Counted from the stretch's first letter, positions 7,558 to 16,412 are shown. The stretch: 64,000 nucleotides of DNA from an uncultured Corynebacterium sp. (GCA_946223355.1 CAMIPB010000006.1:27273-91272); one strand, 5' to 3'. Numbers and translations: made by a program. The notes: generated from the letters alone by a model not told the origin.

Positions 7558-10398
7558 CTACTTCACCACCAGATTCACCATACGACCAGGCACGACAATC
7601 TCCTTGACAACGTTCTTGCCTTCGGCGAGTTCCTGGACGCGAGAGTCGGCCTTGGCGATACCTGCGATGGTGTCCTTATCGGCGTCGGCAGGCACCATGA
7701 TGCGGGCCTTGACCTTGCCATTGATCTGGACTGGCACCTCCACCTCATCATCCACGAGCCACTTGTCTTCATAGGTTGGGAAGTCCTCGAAGGTGATGGT
7801 GTCGGTGTTGCCCAGGCGCTTCCAGAGTTCCTCAGCGATGTGTGGGGCAACGGGGGAGGCCATGATGACCAATGGCTTGACGGCGTCGATAGGCGCCTGG
7901 GCCTTGGAGTAGGTCTTGGTGAGGTAATTGACGTACTCAATGAGCTTGGCCACCACGGTATTAAGACGCAGGTGCTCGTAGTCATCACGCACACCGGCGA
8001 CGGTACGGTGCAGAGCCTTCAGGTCTTCATCGGAAAGCTGCTGTTCAGTGACGTTAAGCTCACCGGTCTCCTCATTGACCACAAGACGCCACAGGCGCTG
8101 CAAGAAGCGCTGCGCACCCACGACGTCTTTGGTGGCCCATGGGCGAGAGGTATCCAATGGACCCATAGACATCTCGTAAACGCGCAGGGTATCGGCACCA
8201 TAGTCGCGGCAGATCTCGTCAGGGGAGACGGAGTTCTTCAGCGACTTACCCATCTTGCCGTATTCCTGGTTAACCTCTTCGCCCTGGTAGAAGAACTTGC
8301 CGTCCTTTTCTTCTACTTCTTCAGCAGGGACGTAAACACCACGGGAATCGGTGTAGGCATAAGCCTGGATGTACCCCTGGTTGAACAGGCGGCGGTAAGG
8401 CTCCTTGGAGGAAACGTGGCCCAGGTCAAAAAGCACCTTGTGCCAGAAACGAGCGTAGAGCAGGTGAAGGACCGCGTGCTCAACGCCGCCGACGTAGAGA
8501 TCCAAGCCGCCGGGATCATTAGCGCCGTACTTGTCTGGGCGCGGACCAGTCCAGTAACGCTCGTTTTCAATGTCCACGAACTTCTCGTCGTTGGTGGGAT
8601 CAACATAACGCAGCTGGTACCAAGAAGAACCTGCCCACTGAGGCATGACGTTGGTATCGCGGAAGTAGGTCTTCGGACCATCACCGAGGTCGAGTTCCAC
8701 CTCAACCCATTCGCACGCCTTTGCCAGTGGAGGCTGCGGCTCGGTGTTGGAATCATCCGGGTCAAAGGAGACTGGCTTGTAGTCTTCCACCTCTGGCAGC
8801 TGAACAGGCAGCATGGATTCAGGAATCGGGTGAGCGACACCGTCTGCGTCGTAGACGATAGGGAAGGGCTCGCCCCAGTAGCGCTGGCGGGCAAAGAGCC
8901 AGTCACGTAGCTTGTACTGGACTTTTTCCTGGCCCAGGTTTTGTTGGGACAGCCAATCAATGGTCTGCGCAATGGCCTCCGCTTTGTTTTTGCCGTTCAA
9001 ATCCAGCCCAGAATCGTTCGCGGAGTTCACCAGGGTGCCGTCTTCGGTATAAGCTTCTTCGGCGATATTTCCGCCAGAAACAACTTCCTTGATAGGAAGC
9101 CCGAATTCGGTGGCAAACTCGTAGTCACGGGTATCGTGCGCCGGAACAGCCATGATAGCGCCGGTGCCGTAGCCAGTGAGCACATAGTCTGCGATGAACA
9201 CTGGAATCTGCTCGCCGTTAACCGGGTTGGTTGCGGTAACACCGAGGTAAACGCCGGTCTTTTCTTTGTTCTCCTGGCGCTCCAAGTCAGATTTCGCGGC
9301 GATGTCTGCGCGGTAAGCCTCTACGGCTTCCTTCGGATCATCGTGGCCGTAAGTCCAGCGAGAATCAACGTCCGCGTCATAAGTGACAGGGGAGACGATG
9401 GCGTCGACAAGCTCGTGCTCTGGCGCCAGCACCATGTAGCTCGCGCCAAACAAAGTGTCCGGACGGGTGGTAAATACGGTGATCTTGTGACCCTCGCAGG
9501 CGAAATCCACCTCGGCGCCACGGGAACGGCCAATCCAGTTACGCTGCATGGACTTAACCTTCTCAGGCCAATCCAGCAACTCCAGGTCCTCGAGCAGACG
9601 ATCGGAGTATTCAGTAATGCGCATCATCCACTGCTTCAAATTCTTACGGAAAACAGGGAAATTGCCGCGCTCAGACTTACCGTCCGCGGTTACCTCTTCA
9701 TTTGCCAGCACTGTACCCAAACCAGGACACCAGTTCACAGTGGAGTTAGAGAGGTATACCAGGCGGAATTCGTCGATGGCGCTGCGCTTGTCGACGTCGC
9801 TTAGCTCCGCGTATGCACGACCATCCTTCGTGGTGCGGGCTCCGGACTCCAGTTCGCTAATCAATTCCGTGATGGGGCGAGCTTTTTGCTGCTCATCATC
9901 GAACCAGGAGTTATAAATTTGCAAGAAGATCCACTGAGTCCACTTGTAGAAGTCCTCATCAGTGGTGGCCACTGAACGTCGCGAGTCATGGCCCAAGCCG
10001 AGCGAACCAAGCTGACGGCGCATATTCTCGATGTTCGCCATCGTCGTGGTGCGTGGGTGCGTACCCGTTTGAATCGCGTACTGCTCGGCAGGCAACCCGA
10101 ACGCGTCATAGCCCAAGGTGTGCAGGACGTTCTTGCCTAGCATCCGGTTATAGCGCGCGAATACATCCGTGGCGATATAACCCAGCGGGTGGCCTACGTG
10201 CAGGCCAGCACCGGAAGGGTAAGGGAACATGTCTTGGACAAATAGCTTGTCTTCCGGCAGCGGTGCGTCCGAAGCTAGGTCACCTACTGGGTTCGGCGTG
10301 TAAAAGGTGCCGTTATCCTTCCAGTAGCTCTGCCAGGACTGCTCAATCTCATTTGCCAGCTGCGGCGTATAACGGTAGGACTCGCTTGGGTTTGTCAT
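7558..10398 (-). CDS. leuS: Leucyl-tRNA synthetase
   Basis: Class I aminoacyl-tRNA synthetase, 946 aa, that charges tRNA-Leu in the cytoplasm. The HIGH-type signature appears as PSGAGLHVGHPLGY near residues 60-75 and the KMSKS-type loop as KMGKSLKNSV near residue 715. The large CP1 editing insertion, with the GTGAIMAVPAHD segment, lies between them. Length is normal for actinobacterial LeuS. It stands alone on the minus strand; its 3' end is followed by the tracrRNA promoter. As a core gene it marks the border between the CRISPR locus and the chromosome backbone. Confidence 0.98.
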   Translation of the reverse strand: MTNPSESYRYTPQLANEIEQSWQSYWKDNGTFYTPNPVGDLASDAPLPEDKLFVQDMFPYPSGAGLHVGHPLGYIATDVFARYNRMLGKNVLHTLGYDAFGLPAEQYAIQTGTHPRTTTMANIENMRRQLGSLGLGHDSRRSVATTDEDFYKWTQWIFLQIYNSWFDDEQQKARPITELISELESGARTTKDGRAYAELSDVDKRSAIDEFRLVYLSNSTVNWCPGLGTVLANEEVTADGKSERGNFPVFRKNLKQWMMRITEYSDRLLEDLELLDWPEKVKSMQRNWIGRSRGAEVDFACEGHKITVFTTRPDTLFGASYMVLAPEHELVDAIVSPVTYDADVDSRWTYGHDDPKEAVEAYRADIAAKSDLERQENKEKTGVYLGVTATNPVNGEQIPVFIADYVLTGYGTGAIMAVPAHDTRDYEFATEFGLPIKEVVSGGNIAEEAYTEDGTLVNSANDSGLDLNGKNKAEAIAQTIDWLSQQNLGQEKVQYKLRDWLFARQRYWGEPFPIVYDADGVAHPIPESMLPVQLPEVEDYKPVSFDPDDSNTEPQPPLAKACEWVEVELDLGDGPKTYFRDTNVMPQWAGSSWYQLRYVDPTNDEKFVDIENERYWTGPRPDKYGANDPGGLDLYVGGVEHAVLHLLYARFWHKVLFDLGHVSSKEPYRRLFNQGYIQAYAYTDSRGVYVPAEEVEEKDGKFFYQGEEVNQEYGKMGKSLKNSVSPDEICRDYGADTLRVYEMSMGPLDTSRPWATKDVVGAQRFLQRLWRLVVNEETGELNVTEQQLSDEDLKALHRTVAGVRDDYEHLRLNTVVAKLIEYVNYLTKTYSKAQAPIDAVKPLVIMASPVAPHIAEELWKRLGNTDTITFEDFPTYEDKWLVDDEVEVPVQINGKVKARIMVPADADKDTIAGIAKADSRVQELAEGKNVVKEIVVPGRMVNLVVK

Positions 10399-10445
10399 GG
10401 TTACACAGTGTAATAGGCGCCGCGCCGAGAGGGGCAGTTAACCCC

Positions 10446-10550
10446 TTACGGCGATACACACAGTTTCTCCCTCAGATTGGCCAATTCCATGGGACATCGT
10501 TTCCCTGGACCACAAGGCAATCAACAAGTTGATGAAGAACATCCGCTAAA
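10446..10550 (+). other. Short coding-like remnant, unrecognised
   Basis: A stop-to-stop frame of about 35 codons ending at TAA 10548-10550 encodes a protein-like tail containing PIPWDIVSLDHKAINKL. It has no plausible start codon or ribosome-binding site. It may be the surviving 3' end of a lost gene. No family was recognised. Confidence 0.25.
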
Positions 10551-10553
10551 GAA

Positions 10554-10823
10554 CTAAAAGTAGTGGTAACGACAAGAAACGATCAAGACTTCTTCTGCCT
10601 CTAGTTTGTAAACCAACCGGTGCTCATCTGTGATTCTGCGCGCCCAGTACTGTGACAGTCCATGCTTTAAAGGCTTAGGCTTTCCCAGCCCTTGGTGGCC
10701 ACCCCGAAGGATGTCCTTGATCAAGGCATTAACTCGCTTGAGAGTCTTGGGATCATTCTTTTGCCACCAGAGATACTCCTCCCAGCCATGTGCAGTCCAT
10801 GAGATGTTGGTTACCTCCCCCAT
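10554..10823 (-). CDS. yoeB: Toxin of the Txe/YoeB family
   Basis: 89-aa ribosome-dependent mRNA endonuclease toxin of a type II toxin-antitoxin system. The sequence shows YoeB hallmarks: W-rich start (WTAHGWEEYLWW), the KRVNALIKDILRGG helix, the GLGKPKPLKHGL loop, YWARRITDEHRLVYK, and the C-terminal SCRYHYF, which carries the catalytic His and Tyr of the family. It follows the antitoxin gene by six bases in the usual antitoxin-first order. All expected catalytic residues seem intact, so an active toxin is likely. Confidence 0.95.
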   Translation of the reverse strand: MGEVTNISWTAHGWEEYLWWQKNDPKTLKRVNALIKDILRGGHQGLGKPKPLKHGLSQYWARRITDEHRLVYKLEAEEVLIVSCRYHYF

Positions 10824-10829
10824 GTCCTT

Positions 10830-11090
10830 TCACTCCTCATCTTCGATAAGGGCGTGACGTTTCGTTTCACCACGCTCGGCAGCTTCAATTGATTGCAGCA
10901 ACCGCTTCGCATTCGCTGGCGAGCGCAGCAGGTAGGCAGTTTCCTTGAGCGATTCGTATTCAGCCATGGAGACGATGACAGCTGGCTCCTTTCCCCGACG
11001 CTGGATGACCACCTCCTCGCGGTCATCACACACCATGTCCAAAACAGCCGCGTAGTTTGCTCGTGATTCCGAGTAACTCATCATAATCAT
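10830..11090 (-). CDS. yefM: Antitoxin of the Phd/YefM family
   Basis: About 86-aa antitoxin that neutralises YoeB and represses its own operon. It contains SYSESRANYAAVLD at the N-terminal DNA-binding part and the strongly conserved LKETAYLLRSPANAKRLLQSIE segment. Several starts are possible: GTG 11099, ATG 11090, ATG 11081. ATG 11090 leaves four residues before SYSESR, as in E. coli YefM, and has GGGG about nine bases upstream. The C-terminal toxin-binding tail is short and acidic (IEDEE). Confidence 0.93.
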   Translation of the reverse strand: MIMMSYSESRANYAAVLDMVCDDREEVVIQRRGKEPAVIVSMAEYESLKETAYLLRSPANAKRLLQSIEAAERGETKRHALIEDEE

Positions 11091-11106
11091 TACCAACACC
11101 CCTTAA

Positions 11107-11125
11107 AGTACAAAGTTTCTGTACC
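11107..11125 (-). promoter_or_regulatory. Probable YefM operator
   Basis: AGTACA (11107-11112) and TGTACC (11120-11125) are two near copies of the TGTACA core bound by E. coli YefM. They are arranged as an inverted pair 13 bp centre to centre, directly upstream of yefM. The E. coli operator also uses two closely spaced TGTACA cores. Assignment is by analogy. Confidence 0.5.
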
Positions 11126-11213
11126 TGAGGTTACCTTTCTCCGTCGTGTTATTCAATAGCCAGGCCACAAGGGCCTTGCCCTCTTAGACTCCGACGGCAC
11201 TAGTGTTGGTTCC

Positions 11214-11861
11214 ATGACTCCACGCGTAGTATCCACCAACGTTGCTGTCCGCCGCGAGGATCCCTCCGGCAGACATGATTACACCGGAATAGACAAACAA
11301 CCGCGAGAGCTTATCGACGTCGTCAAGCCCGGGCCCAACTACGGCGACGGCTCCGGGGTCGTGGCCGATAGCATCGGGGACCAGAAGCACCACGGCGGCG
11401 CAGACAAGGCCATCTATGCCTTTGCGCGCGAGGAGCTGGATTGGTGGGAGGATCAGCTGGGCCGTAGTCTGCCGTCGGGAAGCTTTGGCGAGAACCTCAC
11501 TACCGAAGGCATCGTGTGGAAGGACGTCCTGATCAACCAGCGCCTACGCATTGGCAGCACGCTGCTGGAGGTCTCCGTTCCGCGTCAACCCTGCGCCACA
11601 TTCTCAGGCTGGATAGGGGAGCGAGGCTGGCTGAAAACCTTCACCCAACACGGCGAAGCCGGCGCCTACCTGCGGGTTATTGAACCCGGGCAGATAAACA
11701 CCGGCGAGAAAATAGAGCTTCTCGACGCCCCCGCCCACGACATCACCATGGGCATGGCTTTTGCTGCCAAGATGGGGGACAAGGAGCTTGCCCGGCGCGT
11801 GGTTGAAGCAAACGTTCTGCCCGCCATTCACCACGAGAAGCTGGTCAAGATCGTGGATTAG
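11214..11861 (+). CDS. MOSC domain protein (YiiM-like)
   Basis: 215-aa cytosolic protein with a MOSC domain, the fold found in molybdenum-cofactor sulfurases and in YiiM/YcbX-type proteins that act on N-hydroxylated compounds. The conserved Cys lies in VPRQPCATFSGW near residue 126; GDQKHHGGADKAIYAFAREELDWWE and GSFGENLTTEG are typical of the YiiM branch. The substrate is not predictable. It is monocistronic and its stop overlaps that of the convergent permease gene by four bases. Confidence 0.85.
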   Translation: MTPRVVSTNVAVRREDPSGRHDYTGIDKQPRELIDVVKPGPNYGDGSGVVADSIGDQKHHGGADKAIYAFAREELDWWEDQLGRSLPSGSFGENLTTEGIVWKDVLINQRLRIGSTLLEVSVPRQPCATFSGWIGERGWLKTFTQHGEAGAYLRVIEPGQINTGEKIELLDAPAHDITMGMAFAAKMGDKELARRVVEANVLPAIHHEKLVKIVD

Positions 11862-13222
11862 AGCGGCCGTAGAGAGCCATCAGGCATGTCTTTGAACATG
11901 TCCTTGTCGTAGAGCAGGACAAGTAGCAGGATGCCCACGGCGAAGGCCCAGGCAGCTCCCTGGGTAACGAGCACGCCGGCGACGACGCCCGCGATGCCGA
12001 GGTCTTTTTGATTCTTGGCTTCCATCACGCCCACGCGGACGGAAACAAAGCCCTGCATGATAAGCGTCATGGCCAAGCCAACGGCCAGGATTGGTTGGAC
12101 AAGGGTGACCACTGGCAAAAAGCACAGGCCGGTGATTGCGCCCAGACGAACGGAACCAACGCCGGCGAAAATAGATTTCATTGCCTTGCGCCCTTGCTTG
12201 TAGCGCTCAACGATGATTACTTGCATTGCCGCCCACAACGGGCCGCACATCGCCACGTCTGGGCCGATGATGGACATGAATGCGTTACGGCCACCAAACA
12301 GCAAGTGCGCGCGGTTTTCGTCGTAGACCACGCCTTCGTCGGTACGCACATGGTCGCCTTCCTTCAAGATGGCCTTTGCCTGCAAGACGTCGCCGAAAAC
12401 AACGATATAGGCAGCGAGCATTGTTGGAATAGCAGTGATAAACATGTGCGCAGGTGGGAACCCGACACCGAAGATCGTGTAGCCTTCCCACACGCCCATG
12501 AAATCGGGCTGGGATAGCCCCCACTCCACCTTTGGCCATGCAGCCTCACCGACTAGTGGTGCCAGAACGATAGCCAAAACAATCGATGGCAAAATTCCTA
12601 GGTTGCCAATATAGCGCCAACCAGGGGACTTCTGTTTCAACCGCATAAATCCTGCCGAGTACATGAGCAAGAAGCCCAGCAGCGTGGCCACGGTAATGGT
12701 AATTGGCATCTCGTGGAAGCGTCCACCTTCTTCAAACACGGTGACAATCGCGGCGATACCTGCACCAATGACGATTCCGGAGCGCAGCGCGGACGGTATA
12801 AACCGGGCGACCTTCCTAGCCAGGCCAGTGGCGCCCATAAATATTGAGAATATGCCCAGTACAAACTGGAAGCTAATAAGTGCCCATACTCGCTCGTTCT
12901 CGGGGAAACTTCCCACGTAGACAATCAGCAAGGGGACTGCTGGAGTGATCCACCCTGGGACCACTGGGTCACCCAGCATGTGGTGGGTGAGGTAAAGCAG
13001 GCCGTTTAGCATAACGACGGCCAGTGCAACTTCAAATGGCATTCCCAGCGCATCCACCATCAATGGGATTGCGCCTAAGTCAACCACGCATACGAGCAAG
13101 CCCTGAATATAGTCAGGCCACTCAATTTTGTAGTGCACAAACGGGAGGCGGATGTTGAACGGTCCGGCTTTCCAGTGCGGCGATGGCGGACCGTGTGCCG
13201 TCTCTACTTCTTTTATTTCCAT
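11858..13222 (-). CDS. Polytopic permease, NCS2/SulP-like fold
   Basis: 454-aa integral membrane protein with about 12-14 hydrophobic segments. Features such as GDPVVPGWITPAVPLLIVYVG near residue 85 and FGDVLQAKAILK and NAFMSIIGPDVAMCGPLWAA in the second half resemble the seven-plus-seven repeat transporters of the nucleobase (NCS2) and SulP groups. The substrate is unknown. An AAGGAG-type site precedes the ATG. It lies downstream of an aldehyde dehydrogenase gene on the same strand, but a terminator separates them, so cotranscription is unlikely. Confidence 0.6.
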   Translation of the reverse strand: MEIKEVETAHGPPSPHWKAGPFNIRLPFVHYKIEWPDYIQGLLVCVVDLGAIPLMVDALGMPFEVALAVVMLNGLLYLTHHMLGDPVVPGWITPAVPLLIVYVGSFPENERVWALISFQFVLGIFSIFMGATGLARKVARFIPSALRSGIVIGAGIAAIVTVFEEGGRFHEMPITITVATLLGFLLMYSAGFMRLKQKSPGWRYIGNLGILPSIVLAIVLAPLVGEAAWPKVEWGLSQPDFMGVWEGYTIFGVGFPPAHMFITAIPTMLAAYIVVFGDVLQAKAILKEGDHVRTDEGVVYDENRAHLLFGGRNAFMSIIGPDVAMCGPLWAAMQVIIVERYKQGRKAMKSIFAGVGSVRLGAITGLCFLPVVTLVQPILAVGLAMTLIMQGFVSVRVGVMEAKNQKDLGIAGVVAGVLVTQGAAWAFAVGILLLVLLYDKDMFKDMPDGSLRPL

Positions 13223-13364
13223 TAGGGAGAGCGCTCCTTTTAGAGGATTGTTCTAGTTTCTTACATGTACTTTCCACATCGCTTATTTGGGATAGGGAAT
13301 AGGCAGCGAACAAAATTCGCCCACAGCATTGTGCCCTAAACCACACGTGGACGAAAATTGAAAT

Positions 13365-13396
13365 GAAAAAAGTACCCCGCAATAAACGAGGTACTT
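13365..13396 (-). terminator. Terminator after aldehyde dehydrogenase gene
   Basis: On the minus strand AAGTACCTCG and CGGGGTACTT pair over 10 bp with one T.G pair around a seven-base loop and are followed by a run of T. It lies about 20 bp past the aldehyde dehydrogenase stop codon. Confidence 0.85.
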
Positions 13397-13415
13397 TAGG
13401 GCTTAGCAGCCGTTA

Positions 13416-14819
13416 TTAGCCATTAATGGCGTGTGGGAAGGCCAACCCCTTGAGGCCTTCGACGCCAAACTCCACGCCGTAGCCAGATTCCTTGATGCCG
13501 CCGAATGGCACGCGTGGGTCGATGGTGCCATGGGAATTAATCCAGGTGGTGCCAGCACGCAGACGTGCGGCAACCTCACGTGCGCGCTCCTTGTCGGAGG
13601 CCCAAACGGAGGAACCCAAACCAAACTCGAGGCCGTTGGCCTTGGCGATGGCATCATCCAGGTCGGTGTACTTAATAATTGGCAGCACTGGGCCGAACTG
13701 CTCCTCAGTCACCAAGTCATTGTCGTTGTCAATGTCCGCAACCAGGGTGGTGGGGTAGAAGTAACCCGGCGCGTCATAGTCCGGATCACCACCGATGAGC
13801 ACGCGCGCGCCGCCGTCCTTTGCGGCCTTGACCAGGCGGTCCACGATGTCGAACTGGTCCTTGTTCTGCACTGGGCCCAGCACGTTTTGCTCGTCCAGAC
13901 CAAAGCCCATTGGCATGTTCGTGGCCACCTCAACCAGTGCGTCGCACACCTCGTCGTAGATGGACTCCGGCACGTACAGGCGCTTGAGCGCCGCACAGGT
14001 CTGACCAGCGTTGAGGAACGCACCCCAGAACAGGTCTTCTGCAATTGCCTTTGGATCAGCATCTTCCAGCACGATGCCCGCGTCATTGCCGCCCAGCTCC
14101 AAGGTCAGGCGCTTGAGCGTGTCCGCCGATGCCTCCACAATTTTCTTACCCGTTGGCGTGGAGCCGGTAAACATGATCTTGTCCACGCCCTCGTGCTCCG
14201 CGAGCGCCGCACCAAGGCCACTGCCGTTGACTACCTGCAGCACGCCTTCCGGAAGCACCTCGTTCATGACCTTGACCAGACCGAGCACGGACAGTGGGGT
14301 GCTGCCCGATGGCTTTACGACGACCGTGTTTCCCATACGCAGCGCTGGCACAATCTGCCACACTGCAATCATCATTGGCCAGTTCCATGGGCTAATCGCA
14401 CCGACCACACCTAGTGGGCGGTAGACGACCTTCGCGTTGATGTCGTCGCCTTCAATCTCATAGTCCGGGGACTCAAAGGACGCAGTCGCGCGGGTCCATG
14501 CCACGCAGGCACCCACCTCAAAGCGCGCATTCGGGCCGTTGAGCGGCTTTCCCTGCTCTGAGGACAGCAGTACTGCCAAAGCCTCTGCCGAGGCCTCAAT
14601 CGCGTCTGCAGCCTTCATCAGCAGCTCGTTGCGCTTCTCCTCTCCGAGCGCCTCCCACTCCGGCTGCTTCTCGCGCGCCACGCGCACTGCCTCATCCAGG
14701 TCAGCTTTGCTCTGCTTCGGCGCCACACCGACCTTCTCGCCGTTAGCTGGGTTCAGGATATCCTCGCCCTCACCAGCGGATACTGCGGAAATCAGTTCAT
14801 CGAAATTTGCGTAAGACAT
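13416..14819 (-). CDS. NAD(P)-dependent aldehyde dehydrogenase
   Basis: 467-aa soluble aldehyde dehydrogenase that oxidises an unidentified aldehyde to its acid. The catalytic Cys is in NAGQTCAALKRLY and the general-base Glu in LTLELGGNDAG. The cofactor site includes SPWNWPMM and FTGSTPTGKKI. An ATG six bases upstream (14825) is possible, but the GAGGAAGG site is better spaced for 14819. It has its own terminator and is not part of the downstream hpa operon. Substrates close to those of the ring-cleavage cluster are conceivable but nothing in the sequence shows this. Confidence 0.9.
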   Translation of the reverse strand: MSYANFDELISAVSAGEGEDILNPANGEKVGVAPKQSKADLDEAVRVAREKQPEWEALGEEKRNELLMKAADAIEASAEALAVLLSSEQGKPLNGPNARFEVGACVAWTRATASFESPDYEIEGDDINAKVVYRPLGVVGAISPWNWPMMIAVWQIVPALRMGNTVVVKPSGSTPLSVLGLVKVMNEVLPEGVLQVVNGSGLGAALAEHEGVDKIMFTGSTPTGKKIVEASADTLKRLTLELGGNDAGIVLEDADPKAIAEDLFWGAFLNAGQTCAALKRLYVPESIYDEVCDALVEVATNMPMGFGLDEQNVLGPVQNKDQFDIVDRLVKAAKDGGARVLIGGDPDYDAPGYFYPTTLVADIDNDNDLVTEEQFGPVLPIIKYTDLDDAIAKANGLEFGLGSSVWASDKERAREVAARLRAGTTWINSHGTIDPRVPFGGIKESGYGVEFGVEGLKGLAFPHAING

Positions 14820-14918
14820 AGTCATCCTTCCTCATAGGGTCAATTGACGACAATGTTACCTGAAGCACAGACTTTATCGTATGGGTTTTGAAACACATTT
14901 TGATCACTACAAAAAGAA

Positions 14919-14968
14919 GACCCCTCCACGGCCGTACCGTTAAGACGGGTGACCACATGTGAGAGGGG
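14919..14968 (+). ncRNA. Possible structured RNA upstream of Abi gene
   Basis: CCCCTC (14921-14926) can pair with GAGGGG (14963-14968), enclosing a second hairpin CCGT-TAAG-ACGG (14937-14947). The element lies 67 bases before the Abi-like gene in a spacer without coding potential. It could be a leader structure or a small RNA; no promoter of good quality was found. Confidence 0.3.
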
Positions 14969-15034
14969 AATACAAGAGCTACTGTAAAGGAAACTCACAA
15001 AATAATCAATCAAAAGCTCATTTCAAGGAAAAGT

Positions 15035-15814
15035 ATGTCTGTCGTAAAAATAAAAAAGGAATGGGTATCCGAAGCCAGACTGAACCCATTCCTAAAAGTA
15101 GTCGCAAACGACGAAGAGAAGGCCTTAGCACTGTACGAACTTGATCGCCGCCTTTGTGCAGCACTTTTTCAAGAAATTGCCTACATTGAAGTGGCCCTTC
15201 GCAATTCGATGACCAGATACCTTGAAAAAGCCTACGGGGAAGACTGGTATACAAAGATCGAAATTGGTTTTGACCAACGTGTGCGGGAAAACCTAAGCGA
15301 ATCTTGGGACAGCCTGCCTAGCCGCTATACCGCTAAAGGCACACCTCGGAATAGGAAACTTGGGGGTAGATTGATTGGCGCCTCCATGTTTCGAACCTGG
15401 ACAAACATGTTAGATAAGGGAGGGCTCACGGGCCTTCAACCGCCATTTGAAGCGGCTGATCATGACCGAATTTGGACTGAAGAAGCTATCCTCGCGGTAT
15501 TTAGAGGTGCAAGGACTGTAGCCAAGCAGGATCAGGACTACCAGACAAATGGCCTTACCAGGGAATGGGTTTACAAGAAAGTCTTTCCCATTAGGCAAAT
15601 AAGAAATCGAATAGGGCACCACGAATCAGTTGTCCCAAGAGGTGTTCCGATTCCGGGCACAGAAACCCGCCTCACCGCGCGTGACTGTCACAATTCCTGC
15701 ATTGATGTTGCGAAAATGCTTGACCGCGATCTAGCCACCTACCTCGAGTCCCTTTCCATTAACTCCTTACTCGACGAACTCGATGGATTCTTCATAGCTG
15801 AGGACACTAGGTGA
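15035..15814 (+). CDS. Abi-like (Abi_2/AbiD-F) HEPN protein, probable phage defence
   Basis: 259-aa soluble protein of the Abi_2 family, whose members cause abortive infection or act as toxins. The N-terminal part ARLNPFLKVVANDEEKALALYELDRRL followed by EIAYIEVALRNSMTRYLEKAYG is the family signature. Near residue 192 the sequence RNRIGH gives an R-x4-H motif, the active site of HEPN ribonucleases, directly followed by HE. It is flanked by metabolic genes rather than a classical defence operon. The A/T-rich upstream region and different codon use suggest acquisition. The RNase activity is inferred from the motif. Confidence 0.8.
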   Translation: MSVVKIKKEWVSEARLNPFLKVVANDEEKALALYELDRRLCAALFQEIAYIEVALRNSMTRYLEKAYGEDWYTKIEIGFDQRVRENLSESWDSLPSRYTAKGTPRNRKLGGRLIGASMFRTWTNMLDKGGLTGLQPPFEAADHDRIWTEEAILAVFRGARTVAKQDQDYQTNGLTREWVYKKVFPIRQIRNRIGHHESVVPRGVPIPGTETRLTARDCHNSCIDVAKMLDRDLATYLESLSINSLLDELDGFFIAEDTR

Positions 15815-16030
15815 TCAAGTCCTACTTAGAGGTGCATCTGCCTTTCGATTATTAGGGTTAGTTTCAGACTCGGCGATCGCGACTTGTACCCCCTTCAGCT
15901 GTGCAACGTCGTAGCTATGGTTAAAGGTGAAGGTGAAGGCTCTCCGAAGAAGCTTGAAACATGAGTTCACAGAGCTTTAACGTCGAGGCCGCTTGAGAGC
16001 GACCAAAGCGCACTTTACGTAGTGCTCTTC
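15815..16030. other. Spacer without clear gene
   Basis: Between the Abi gene and the next small gene there are only tiny frames, for example one at 15917-15964 encoding MVKGEGEGSPKKLET that overlaps by ATGA with one at 15961-15996. Neither has a convincing ribosome-binding site. They may be remnants of a decayed gene. Confidence 0.3.
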
Positions 16031-16282
16031 ATGCTGACCAAAACTGTCGACCTCGCAACTGAAATTAACCAACTTATCGGCTTCGAGGAGTTGGTGAACG
16101 GGGGAGAACTACCGGACGAGCTGGTGGCAGGCTTCCACCGCAGCGTAAGAGTGCAGGACAAAATTGAGCAGCAGGGCATCGAGGTTCAATCTGACCTTAT
16201 TGTCCAAGCAATCCCAGCAAGTACTGCGCTGTATAGGCAATATATGAATGCCATTTCTGAATTAGTCAAAAACAGGGTCTAG
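16031..16282 (+). CDS. Small hypothetical protein
   Basis: 83-aa soluble, probably helical, acidic N-terminal protein starting MLTKTVDLATEINQL. An in-frame GTG nine bases upstream is also possible. No domain was recognised. It contains no membrane segment or cysteine motif. It precedes the palindrome array and the DUF4143 ATPase gene on the same strand, so it could be a partner or regulator of that ATPase, but this rests only on position. The poor ribosome-binding site leaves some doubt that it is translated. Confidence 0.4.
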   Translation: MLTKTVDLATEINQLIGFEELVNGGELPDELVAGFHRSVRVQDKIEQQGIEVQSDLIVQAIPASTALYRQYMNAISELVKNRV

Positions 16283-16304
16283 CTGGCCACCCTTATCCCT
16301 ATTC

Positions 16305-16407
16305 CCAATATTTGGTAAGGTCTAGTACCAAGATTTGGTAACGCAAAATACCAATATTTGGTAACATCTAGTACCAAGATTTGGTAAACCCTATAACCGA
16401 AATTTGG
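16305..16407. repeat. Five palindromic repeats at exact 23-bp spacing
   Basis: The 11-bp core CCAANATTTGG occurs at 16305-16315, 16328-16338, 16351-16361 and 16374-16384, with a variant CCGAAATTTGG at 16397-16407. Consecutive copies start exactly 23 bp apart. Most copies are extended to TACCAANATTTGGTAA. The second and fourth are both preceded by TCTAG, giving a 46-bp super-repeat. The last copy ends five bases before the ATG of the ATPase gene, where a ribosome-binding site would be expected. Such phasing, about two helical turns, is typical of cooperative operators or iterons. Confidence 0.9.
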
Positions 16408-16412
16408 TTTCT

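Noticed and set aside
7543..8910. Long plus-strand open frame (455 codons) opposite leuS
   Set aside because: It is a shadow of the leuS coding strand; its translation is low-complexity Val/Leu/His-rich and has no ribosome-binding site or family resemblance.
13431..14414. Plus-strand open frame of 327 codons opposite the aldehyde dehydrogenase
   Set aside because: Antisense shadow of a well-supported gene with a complete set of catalytic motifs.
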